Of a DNA stretch of 53,698 nucleotides, positions 6,115 through 14,490 are shown piece by piece. The translations under genes and the position numbers were made by a program. Under the pieces are notes generated by a model, which made no database searches, was not told the DNA's origin, and saw only the letters and a program-made list of their open reading frames with translations. Position 1 is the stretch's first letter, and every line of letters starts with the position of its first letter. The stretch is taken from NCBI GenBank assembly GCA_000431155.1, contig HF985658.1:1-53698 (forward strand), written 5' to 3'. The DNA is from Bacteroides sp. CAG:927. GTDB taxonomy: Bacteria; Bacteroidota; Bacteroidia; Bacteroidales; Muribaculaceae.

Positions 6115-7152
6115 ATGCAACAATTCAACATCTCCGCACCCAATACCGACATTTTGCCGCTTCTCAAAGAAAAAGTGGACGACCTAACCAAACCCAAAGG
6201 TTCGCTCGGACGACTGGAAGAACTTGCCATAAAGATTGGCCTCATACAGCAAACCCTTGAGCCACAGCTCAATCATCCGTGCAATGTGTTGTTTGCAGCC
6301 GACCATGGGATTCTTGATGAGGGAGTGAGTGTATCGCCCAAAGAAGTTACTTGGCAGCAAGTCAGCCATTTTGCCCGAGGGGGAGCGGGAATAAATTTTT
6401 TATGCAATCAGCATGGATTTGAGTTGGTAATTGTAGATGCCGGCGTGGATTACGATATTCCGGAAGGCAAAGGCATAATAAACAAGAAGATACGCCGTGG
6501 CACACGCAATTTTTTGCATGAGGCAGCCATTACCCCTCAAGAATGGGAGGAGTGCCTGAAAAGAGGTGCTGAAACAGTGGAAATGGTACACTCAAAAGGC
6601 TGTAACGTAATAAGTTTCGGAGAGATGGGAAGTGGCAACACATCTCCGTCATCTATGTGGATGCATATCCTCACCGGCATAACGTTGGCCGACTGCATAG
6701 GAGCCGGGGCAGGACTGTGTAACAAAGGCGTGGAACACAAATATGAGGTACTGTTCCACGCGTGGAACAACTATACCGGACCATGTTCCACGGAAGATCG
6801 CTTAAGATGGTTCGGCGGGTATGAATTGGCCATGGCTGTCGGAGGAATGTTAAAAGCTGCCGAATTGAAGATGCTGATTATCGTGGACGGATTCATAATG
6901 ACATCATGTATGGCAGCAGCGGCACATTTTTATCCCCATGTGATGGATTACGCCGTATTCGGCCACTGCGGAGACGAATCGGGACATAAAAGGATGCTTG
7001 ACGCACTGGGCGTGCGAGCCATATTGAACCTTGATTTGAGGCTCGGCGAAGGCTCGGGAGCCGTGTGCGCATATCCGATATTGGAGTCGGCAGTAAGGAT
7101 GATAAACGAGATGGACCGCTTCAGTGCGGTGCATGTGACCAAATATTTCTGA
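6115..7152 (+). CDS. cobT: Nicotinate-nucleotide:dimethylbenzimidazole phosphoribosyltransferase
   Basis: Activates the lower ligand by swapping nicotinate for DMB or another base on NaMN, giving alpha-ribazole phosphate. Family motifs are DLTKPKGSLGRLE near the N-terminus, FAADHGI, SFGEMGSGNTSPSS, and LRLGEGSGA with the catalytic Glu at about res. 312. The 345 aa match family length (about 350). Start at 6115 is 2 nt after cobU. Its stop overlaps the cobS start by 1 nt (TGATG), which indicates translational coupling. Confidence 0.95.
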   Translation: MQQFNISAPNTDILPLLKEKVDDLTKPKGSLGRLEELAIKIGLIQQTLEPQLNHPCNVLFAADHGILDEGVSVSPKEVTWQQVSHFARGGAGINFLCNQHGFELVIVDAGVDYDIPEGKGIINKKIRRGTRNFLHEAAITPQEWEECLKRGAETVEMVHSKGCNVISFGEMGSGNTSPSSMWMHILTGITLADCIGAGAGLCNKGVEHKYEVLFHAWNNYTGPCSTEDRLRWFGGYELAMAVGGMLKAAELKMLIIVDGFIMTSCMAAAAHFYPHVMDYAVFGHCGDESGHKRMLDALGVRAILNLDLRLGEGSGAVCAYPILESAVRMINEMDRFSAVHVTKYF

Positions 7153-7901
7153 TGAAGCACGTACTTGCTGCCCTGATATTCTTTACCCACCTGCCATTCT
7201 GGAGGTTGGGGGAGGTGCCTGCCGAATATTATAAAAATGTGGTAAGATACTGGCCCTATGTAGGATGGCTGACAGGAGGAATAATGGCCGCTGCATATCT
7301 GGGTGCAACATGCGTGCTGCCGAAATCGTGTGCTGTGATTTTGGCTCTGACAGCACGGTTGTTAGTGACCGGCGCCCTGCATGAAGACGGGTTTGCCGAC
7401 TTTGCTGACGGATTTGGCGGAGGCACCAATCGCAGCCGAATTCTTGAAATAATGAAAGACTCGCATATAGGTACTTACGGAGTGATAGCACTCATTGTCT
7501 ATTACATTTTGTTTACAGGAATAGCAAGTTCACTCCCTATCATGGTGGCAGCCGGAGCGTTTGTGGCATGCGATGCATGGAGCAAATATGCGGCATCAAC
7601 CATAGTGAATTTTCTGCCTTACGCAAGAAAAATAGAGGAAGCCAAAAATCATACCATATACAATCGCACCGGATTTGTGGCAGGCATGGGCGGATGTATC
7701 GGGGGTGCAATTCCATTGCTGCTGCTGCCCGTTCAATATATAGCCTCATTGATTATGCCGGTGCTTATTGCGCCTATGCTTTTCATGCTCATGAAACGAA
7801 AAATTCAGGGTTATACCGGCGATTGCTGCGGTGCCACATTCATTATCTGCGAATTGGGCATGTGGGTTGGCATTGCGATATTATACGGAGCAGGATTATG
7901 A
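7152..7901 (+). CDS. cobS: Adenosylcobinamide-GDP ribazoletransferase
   Basis: Inner-membrane cobalamin(-5'-phosphate) synthase joining AdoCbi-GDP and alpha-ribazole (phosphate), the last joining step of B12 assembly. It has 249 aa with several hydrophobic helices and the family's acidic metal-binding motif GALHEDGFADFADGFGGG (about res. 75-92). The start ATG at 7152 (MKHVLAALIFFTHLP) overlaps the cobT stop by one base; longer in-frame starts inside cobT are rejected. The downstream cobC start overlaps its stop (ATGA). Confidence 0.93.
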   Translation: MKHVLAALIFFTHLPFWRLGEVPAEYYKNVVRYWPYVGWLTGGIMAAAYLGATCVLPKSCAVILALTARLLVTGALHEDGFADFADGFGGGTNRSRILEIMKDSHIGTYGVIALIVYYILFTGIASSLPIMVAAGAFVACDAWSKYAASTIVNFLPYARKIEEAKNHTIYNRTGFVAGMGGCIGGAIPLLLLPVQYIASLIMPVLIAPMLFMLMKRKIQGYTGDCCGATFIICELGMWVGIAILYGAGL

Positions 7902-8425
7902 AAATGACATTGGTGAGACACACATCGGTGGATGTGCCTAAAGGAGTGTGCTACGGACAAAGCGATGTGGGGTTACGCGCAACTTTCGCCGAGGAAGCAG
8001 AAAGAGTACGCGAAAATTTAAAAGGAAGGAAGTTTGATGCTGTTTACACTTCTCCCCTATCGCGGTGCGTGAAGCTTGCCTCATTTTGCGGGTATGAGGA
8101 TGCCGTGCGTGACAAACGCCTGATGGAGATGAATTTCGGGGAGTGGGAGATGCAGCGTTGGGATGAGATAAAGGATCCGAGGCTGAATGAGTGGTTTGAG
8201 GACTGGTTTCATGTACAGGCCACAGGGGGTGAATCCTCCGAACAACAACAGCAACGGCTACAGGAGTTCCTAAATGACATAAAGGCCAGCGGCAAGGAGA
8301 ATGTGCTGTTATTTACCCATGGAGGCATAATGATACATGCGTTATTACTGTCAGGAGCAGCAACGCTTGACAATGTGTTCAGCCAACAACCCGACTACGC
8401 CGGAATTCTGCAAATAGAGCTATAA
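7898..8425 (+). CDS. cobC: Alpha-ribazole phosphatase, histidine phosphatase family
   Basis: Phosphoglycerate-mutase-type phosphatase that removes phosphate from alpha-ribazole 5'-phosphate (or AdoB12-phosphate). The phospho-His motif is VRHTSVDVP (His8). The second RHG-family segment is SPLSRCVKLA, and the C-terminal FTHGGIMIHALL has the second catalytic His. It has 175 aa, slightly short of the typical 200. ATG 7898 overlaps the cobS stop by 4 nt; longer in-frame starts within cobS are rejected. It is the last gene of the cobUTSC operon. Confidence 0.88.
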   Translation: MKMTLVRHTSVDVPKGVCYGQSDVGLRATFAEEAERVRENLKGRKFDAVYTSPLSRCVKLASFCGYEDAVRDKRLMEMNFGEWEMQRWDEIKDPRLNEWFEDWFHVQATGGESSEQQQQRLQEFLNDIKASGKENVLLFTHGGIMIHALLLSGAATLDNVFSQQPDYAGILQIEL

Positions 8426-8505
8426 AAGCTTGTTTTGACAAGTTTAAGCCGTGAACTTTAATATTTTTTTGCAATTCGGGGGAGGCTTTATTGCACTAAA
8501 CTTTA

Positions 8506-8513
8506 TATCTTTG
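8506..8513 (+). promoter_or_regulatory. -7 promoter element of the beta-helix/LRR unit
   Basis: TATCTTTG matches TAnnTTTG, 26 nt before the ATG at 8540. No clear TTTG lies 19-20 nt upstream. A weak hairpin (CTTGT/ACAAG at 8429-8442) downstream of cobC may end the cob operon. Confidence 0.5.
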
Positions 8514-8539
8514 TCAATGACCAACCAATCTATACTTCT

Positions 8540-11017
8540 ATGAACAACATTTCCGCCCCACGACACGTGATAACCGGTGGAACCATTTCTGCCACATACC
8601 CCGACAATGCCCGGATTATCATATCCGACAATGCCGAAGTCTCTTTTTCTGCATTGACCATCGGGTCGGGGTGTACGTTTGTGCTCGGCCAATTTTGCAC
8701 TGTTACAATAAACGCCACCGCAACCGTTGGCAGCAACACACAAATCATTCTCCAACCCGGCAGCACGCTCACCGTGGCATCCGGTGCCTCCCTGCAATTG
8801 TCCACATCATGCTTGCTTGACGTAACATTGGGCAAGTTGATTCTCAACGGTTCAACTCCTCTTAATCTTGGCTCGGAATCAATATTAAGAATAGGAAATA
8901 TTCCGATATCCGGGTCGGGAACAATATCAGGTCCCGAATTTGTGGAGAATTACGTGATCCAGAAATTTGCTTTTCTTGAAGCCAAATGCACGTTCGTGTT
9001 CGATGGCGTTGACATTGACGGTAACTGGCATATGGACAGGGCCTATCCCCAATGGTTCGCATCTCCCGGATGCAATGACTGGTCCACACCAATAAACAAG
9101 GCCATAGAGCTAAAACGCACCGGTGAGGTGTTTCTGCAGCGTGGGCTTTACCCCACAAAGCACTCCATTCGTGTGCGCTACGGCATTGAGCTTGTAGGCT
9201 AAAACGGATTCAGCTCTAATCCGGGCAAAGGTTCCAACTCCGATCTTCTCGGAACCACTATAGTGGCAAACAAAAATTCATCATCCTGCTCCAACTTCCA
9301 ATCGGGCTACATGGTGCTTGTCAACACCAAGCCTGTTGAACAATACCCCTCTTCCCCGGAGCCTATTGAGGAACAGTTTAACATGTGGGTACACCCATAC
9401 CCGGCATTCACAACCGTAGTACGCAACATTACTTTTATGAACGGCGACAAAAGCGAACGGATCATTCCGCAACTCAATGGTCTGTTTACCGCCGGAGGAC
9501 TTGACATAGAGCAATGCAGGTTTCTTAACTTCAAGCAGGCCATAGTGAAAAGCCGTGATTATGCCGACGGTTTTGTAATCAAAGACTGCCGTTTTTCCGG
9601 TGTCAACATAGTTCATTACGCGCCTCCCGGAACAACTTCAGCCACCGATACAACTGTTTATGACACCAAATGGATGATATATCTTAACGGTGACGGCGAT
9701 AATCTCCAATTCACCGGAAATGCGTTCATGGGCTCTCGGGTCATAAACAACCGCACTCTGTATGTAGGGCGGAATCGTGGAGGATTGATATCGTGCAATA
9801 TAACCGGTGGTGAAATAGTGTTGAATGGTTGCCGGGGACTCACGTTCTCCAACAACCATATGGAATCTTCAATGGAGTCAAACGAAGGGATGCTTATCCG
9901 TGTACTAAATTCTCAAGTCACTATTTCCGACAATTTCTTCTATAAAAGTGAACGAGGCAATATATATGTTGCCGGAGGTGGATATGGGACGCCAAGTGTA
10001 GCTGAAATCCACAACAACACCTATCTGTGTACTTTTCATGACCTGTTTCCCGGCATAACAAACGACTCAATTCAAGATTATTATAGCCTTGAGGAACGGA
10101 GAACGGAGTTTGAGGCGAAAAAGAAAATTTGGCTCGCGCGTTCATCCGCTCCGGAAATCATTGTAGGAGACGGGGCAACAGTCAATATCTCCAACCAGTA
10201 CAGGCAGGTGGCATTATTGAATTCCGTGACATGGCCTCTCACGGTTGGGATACAGTTTAGAGCAGAAAATCAAAACGACTCAATATTTCTAACCGATACA
10301 ATCGCAACCACATTACTCAATGACCTGTCGCCATACCTATCCGGCTCCGGCACAATCAATGCCGGATTCGCAGTAAACAATGTAAACCATCAGCTGCACA
10401 ACATCAATCGCCGCACAGCTACTATGATGCCCAACCGAAACGACAGATGGTATGCTGAATCGGGTGAATACGAATACTTTGCGGTGTTTGTCATTGACCG
10501 TCAGCGCAATATCATTGCCTATCCTAACGGCATGAAATACAAGCATCTCAAAAACAAAGGCGACACGATTATCAAAAAAAATAATTTTATTGACAACCCG
10601 GTAGATGCAAATGCCGTAAGCACGCTAATTCCAATTTATGGAGGGACTTATTTCCCAAAATGGTCAGGCTACCTCAGAATGTACCGGTGTCGCGTTGAAC
10701 GTGATACAATAATTAACAAAATTGTGCGAGAATTTGATTGGAACACAGTAGATGTTCCGGTCGTAAACGCCATGATGCTCTATGACAATGGCCTGTTCCT
10801 GTCAGGATACCCCTGGCAGAAATGCAGTGAGGCGAATCCTCTGGGTTCTTTGCCTGATACCGACACGCTGAAACTTCAGGATGTGACCCATCTCAACGAA
10901 TCTGTGGAGTGTACTGCTACCACCAAACCCTCTTCACTGCCCGACACGTGGAGTCGCGGAGACAAGATTTTCAATGTCGGTAACGAAACTGACTGGGATG
11001 TATTCATCAAAAGATAA
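8540..11017 (+). pseudogene. Parallel beta-helix protein interrupted by an in-frame stop
   Basis: Frames 8540-9202 and 9203-11017 are in phase and separated only by TAA at 9200-9202 (ELVG-stop-NGFSSNPGKG). A single C-to-T change in a CAA codon would explain it. The full product would be about 825 aa. Its short repeating beta-strand pattern (SALTIGSGCTFVLGQFCTV, then SGASLQLSTSCLLDVTLGKL; later FVIKDCRF, LQFTGNAF, LTFSNNHM, VTISDNFF) is typical of right-handed beta-helix proteins of the pectate-lyase or tail-spike type. There is no signal peptide or recognisable catalytic motif. A GTG at 9263 could restart the downstream part. The 17-nt gap to the LRR gene suggests co-transcription. Confidence 0.65.
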
Positions 11018-11034
11018 AACAAAAAACAAATATT

Positions 11035-13110
11035 ATGAAAAAGATAATTATAACCTCATTATGTGTGCTGGCATGCTTCGCATCTGCCATTGCCCAAATC
11101 GGCTATCGACAGGATGACATCACATATAGCCTAAATACCGATGAATCAGGCAAAAATTACGCGATAGTAGTATTTAACACTCTTACGACCAGATGTGATG
11201 TAACCATACCTGAAACCATCACTTATGAAGGCACGGATTATGTAGTTACAGAGATAGGCAACGATGCTTTTAGAGAAAATGATTTAGATTACCATTTGCA
11301 GAGCATATCACTGCCAAACACGATACAAAGAATAGGTGACAATGCGTTTCGGAATTGTAGAAAATTGGGATTAAATGGCACAGTGATATTGCCAAGTGCC
11401 TTGACCCACATAGGCAAAGCCGCGTTCAAATTAACCGGCATTACCGCGATTAAAATACCAGGTACGGTCCGGGAAATTTCAGAGGAGGCCTTCAAAGAGT
11501 GCTATGAATTAAAGAGTCTTGAAATTGGATACGGAACAACGACAATAGGGGCAAATGCATTCAACTTTTGCCTGCACCTTAGCTCTGCCATTATTCCAAG
11601 TACAGTAGAGACGATAGGCAACTTTGCTTTCCTTAATTGCCAAGCCTTGAAATCATTAAATTTAGAAAACGTAACGCATATCGGAACCCAGTCACTGAAG
11701 CTCACAGCCTTGTCAAAAGTAACCTTTTCTGACAAGCTGGTTTTCATAGGTGATCAAGCGTTATACGGCTGTAAATTTGAGACCATATCATTGCCCAATT
11801 CACTTACCACGATCTGCGACCGCGCATTAGCCAACAACGAACTCCTAACAGAAATTTACATACCTGAAAATGCAACCATAATGGGCAAGGAGGTTTTCTC
11901 AGGATGCAGCAAGCTTACAAGAGTTGCTGCGCCTGTACGGTTCAAGCCAAATTACAGCCATTGGTTTGCTTCGGAATTCAACGGCATGTGCTGGTATGAT
12001 GACGATGCTTCAATTTCTGAAGACGGAATAATATATTCAGGCGACTATTCAAGGTTAATATTTGTGCCAAGTGCCTATGCCGGAAATTTAGATATTCCAA
12101 CCTCAACCACAAGCATTGGGGCATACGCAGCATATCAATGTAAAGGCATCTCACAAATAAATCTACCGACATCGCTCACAGAGATTGAGCCTTATGCTTT
12201 CTATTATGCAAAAGGCATACATACAGCTGATTTACCCAATATTAAACATATCGGTCAGTATGCTTTTTACAGATCATCCCTCCAATATCTGAACATGAAT
12301 GAAAATATTGATTCAATCGGCTCTCATGCTTTTTACGGCTTACGCGACTTCATATTTCCGCTTGGTGTATCAGCAGATATAATGGAAAGTGCTTTTTGTC
12401 AGCCTTATAAATTTGCATGCAGCAATACCTTTGACTATAAAAAAGCCATTGAGGATACCGACTCTTGGGGGGATACGACACCATATCTGCCCATTTTCTA
12501 TAGCGAAACCGACATAGTGGAAAATGGCATGATTTTCAACAGTTCCAAAAGCGTTATAAAATATGCGAGCTATGCCACTGTTCCTACGGAATACTCAATA
12601 CCTGCATCCGTTACCGAGATTGGGGATAATGCATTTTACTATTGCTCTAAATTGTCAACGCTGACAATTTCTGAAGGGGTAAAATCAATCGGCAACAAAG
12701 CATTCAACAGTTGCATGATTAAAACCTTGCATATACCAGCCTCAATTACTTCAATTGGCTCAGATGCTTTTGATTTATATGCTTCTTATCCTAACAGCCC
12801 ATCCATATATTACAACAGTACCGTCCCCATGTCGGGTGACAAAAATATTTTTAAGGCTTCAGATTATAATGAAGCTATCCTCTACATACCCAAAGGCACT
12901 TCCGGTAAATTCCTGATTACATCACCATGGATGTATTTCCGCAATATACAAGAGATAGATTTTGCGGGATTTGACGGGGTGGAGAGCGATGAGTGCGGCG
13001 ATGCCCCGGTGGAATACTACAATCTACAGGGCATCAGGGTTGAGAACCCTGAATCCGGCCTATACATCCGCCACCAGGGCAACAAGTCCACAAAGGTGTA
13101 TATACCATAA
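11035..13110 (+). CDS. Secreted BspA-like leucine-rich repeat protein, 691 aa
   Basis: Signal peptide MKKIIITSLCVLACFASAIAQ, then a long array of LRR_5 (TpLRR/BspA) repeats. The recurring pattern is IPxTVxxIGxxAFxxCxxLxxL, for example LPNTIQRIGDNAFRNC, IPSTVETIGNFAFLNC and IPASVTEIGDNAFYYC, running to about res. 615. The last about 35 residues (VEYYNLQGIRV...GLYIRHQGNKSTKVYIP) match the tails of two other secreted proteins in this window and look like a sorting or anchoring domain. BspA-like proteins are surface adhesins in related bacteria; binding partners here are unknown. The gene follows the interrupted beta-helix gene by 17 nt and ends at a strong terminator. Confidence 0.85.
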   Translation: MKKIIITSLCVLACFASAIAQIGYRQDDITYSLNTDESGKNYAIVVFNTLTTRCDVTIPETITYEGTDYVVTEIGNDAFRENDLDYHLQSISLPNTIQRIGDNAFRNCRKLGLNGTVILPSALTHIGKAAFKLTGITAIKIPGTVREISEEAFKECYELKSLEIGYGTTTIGANAFNFCLHLSSAIIPSTVETIGNFAFLNCQALKSLNLENVTHIGTQSLKLTALSKVTFSDKLVFIGDQALYGCKFETISLPNSLTTICDRALANNELLTEIYIPENATIMGKEVFSGCSKLTRVAAPVRFKPNYSHWFASEFNGMCWYDDDASISEDGIIYSGDYSRLIFVPSAYAGNLDIPTSTTSIGAYAAYQCKGISQINLPTSLTEIEPYAFYYAKGIHTADLPNIKHIGQYAFYRSSLQYLNMNENIDSIGSHAFYGLRDFIFPLGVSADIMESAFCQPYKFACSNTFDYKKAIEDTDSWGDTTPYLPIFYSETDIVENGMIFNSSKSVIKYASYATVPTEYSIPASVTEIGDNAFYYCSKLSTLTISEGVKSIGNKAFNSCMIKTLHIPASITSIGSDAFDLYASYPNSPSIYYNSTVPMSGDKNIFKASDYNEAILYIPKGTSGKFLITSPWMYFRNIQEIDFAGFDGVESDECGDAPVEYYNLQGIRVENPESGLYIRHQGNKSTKVYIP

Positions 13111-13133
13111 GCATCATTTTTTTTGATAAATGT

Positions 13134-13166
13134 CAACCGCGCTCCCTGTGTGAGAGAGCGCGGTTG
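13134..13166. terminator. Terminator between convergent genes
   Basis: CAACCGCGCTC (13134-13144) and GAGCGCGGTTG (13156-13166) form a perfect 11-bp stem with an 11-nt loop. It lies between the LRR gene and the convergent metal exporter gene, and TTTT follows a few bases later on plus. Confidence 0.7.
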
Positions 13167-13198
13167 ATATGATTTTAATATCGGTGACCAAACAGATT

Positions 13199-14422
13199 TT
13201 ACTCCATTGTAAAGCCGAGGTCATCAATGACCTCACGTACAGCAGCAAAATCTACTTTGCCTTGTATTTTTGTTTCGCCGGAAGCGAGATCAACGGTAAC
13301 AGATTCCACTCCGGGAAGCTTTGACAGGTTTTTCTCAACCATGGCTTTGCAGTGGCCACATGTCATTCCTTTGACAATGATGACAGTTTGTGCTTTTTCC
13401 ATTTCTTCTGATTTATTTGATGTATATCTTTTTATTAGTGCATTGATAAGCAATATTATAAGGAGAACAGAGCAGATTGCGGGGAACAATCCAACATGCA
13501 GATGACAATTTCCCTCTCCACTAACCAACGGCATTGTAAACCACTCGCGCGGCATGAGGTAGTCTATGCACAGTCCAATAACTATAGCTCCGATTACAAT
13601 TGTGCCGAGATATATAGCAGCCGATTTTTTGCCGAGCGATTTGCTGACTATTATGATTGAAGCAAAATTTGCGGCGGGACCGGCCATAAGAAGCACAAAA
13701 GCAGCTCCGGGGCTAAGCCCCTTAAGCATAAGGGAAAGGGCTATAGGTATAGAACCAGTGGAACAAACATACATCGGTACTGCCACAATCACAACAGCAA
13801 TCATTGACAACAATGGGTATCCGGCAAAAAATGTAAAAAATCCATCGGGAATGAATACCGTTATGGCAGCTGCAATCACAAGGCCAATTATCAGCCATTT
13901 ACCAATATTCTGAACCATATCCACGAATCCATAGCGCAATGCATCACGGATTTTACCGCCGAAGCTGTCGGAAGCAGGAGCATCTATTGTGTCCACTTCC
14001 ATATTCGGGTCAATGGTACAAACCTTGTCCTCACGGTTGACCAACATTCCGCCGATGAAGGCAGTGACAAGCGCTGCAACCGGTCGGATGATGGCAAAAG
14101 CAGGGCCCAAAAGTGAATATGTGGCCGCAATAGAGTCAATGCCGGTTTGCGGAGTAGCGATAAGGAATGATGTGGACGCGCCACGCGATGCGCCATTGCG
14201 ATGAAGGGAAACGGCGGTGGGCAGTACGCCACAGGAGCATAAAGGGAGCGGCACACCAATCAGTGCGGCCTTAATCACCGACCATGCACCGGGCCGTGAA
14301 AGATGATTGCGGTAAAAACCGCCCGGCACAAAGGCATATAACACGCCTGCCACCAAAAATCCCAAAAGCAGATACGGGGCCATATCCGCCAGCATATTTA
14401 TCAATGAATATACAAATTCCAT
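13199..14422 (-). CDS. SO_0444-type metal efflux permease with HMA domain
   Basis: Inner-membrane permease of the DUF318/ArsP-like group annotated as Cu/Zn efflux. About eight helices lie in res. 1-330, with the cysteine-rich motif VPLPLCSCGVLPTA at about 57-70 and its internal-repeat counterpart VPMYVCSTGSIPIALS. A cytoplasmic C-terminal heavy-metal-associated domain (res. about 345-407) carries the metal site KGMTCGHCKAMVEKN. The fusion suggests that the HMA domain delivers Cu(I) or another soft metal to the pore. It is monocistronic, and a 12-bp inverted repeat flanks its -7 promoter element, which suggests a metal-responsive repressor. Metal identity is inferred. Confidence 0.85.
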   Translation of the reverse strand: MEFVYSLINMLADMAPYLLLGFLVAGVLYAFVPGGFYRNHLSRPGAWSVIKAALIGVPLPLCSCGVLPTAVSLHRNGASRGASTSFLIATPQTGIDSIAATYSLLGPAFAIIRPVAALVTAFIGGMLVNREDKVCTIDPNMEVDTIDAPASDSFGGKIRDALRYGFVDMVQNIGKWLIIGLVIAAAITVFIPDGFFTFFAGYPLLSMIAVVIVAVPMYVCSTGSIPIALSLMLKGLSPGAAFVLLMAGPAANFASIIIVSKSLGKKSAAIYLGTIVIGAIVIGLCIDYLMPREWFTMPLVSGEGNCHLHVGLFPAICSVLLIILLINALIKRYTSNKSEEMEKAQTVIIVKGMTCGHCKAMVEKNLSKLPGVESVTVDLASGETKIQGKVDFAAVREVIDDLGFTME

Positions 14423-14432
14423 AAACGATATG

Positions 14433-14485
14433 ATATTTCAGTTTTTATCCTTATATGCAAAGATACAAAATATAAACTGAAATAT
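14433..14485 (-). promoter_or_regulatory. Promoter of the metal exporter within a 12-bp inverted repeat
   Basis: TATCTTTG on minus (complement of 14458-14465) is the -7 element. It is bracketed by ATATTTCAGTTT (14433-14444) and its exact reverse complement AAACTGAAATAT (14474-14485). Half-site centres are 41 bp apart, about four helical turns, so one regulator could bind both arms on the same face and close the promoter. The regulator is not encoded next door. Confidence 0.6.
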
Positions 14486-14490
14486 AAGGC

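Noticed and set aside
9203..9262. Two separate genes on either side of the stop at 9200
   Set aside because: The frames are in phase, the sequence between them reads as normal coding sequence, and the second has no good start until a GTG at 9263. One interrupted gene is simpler.
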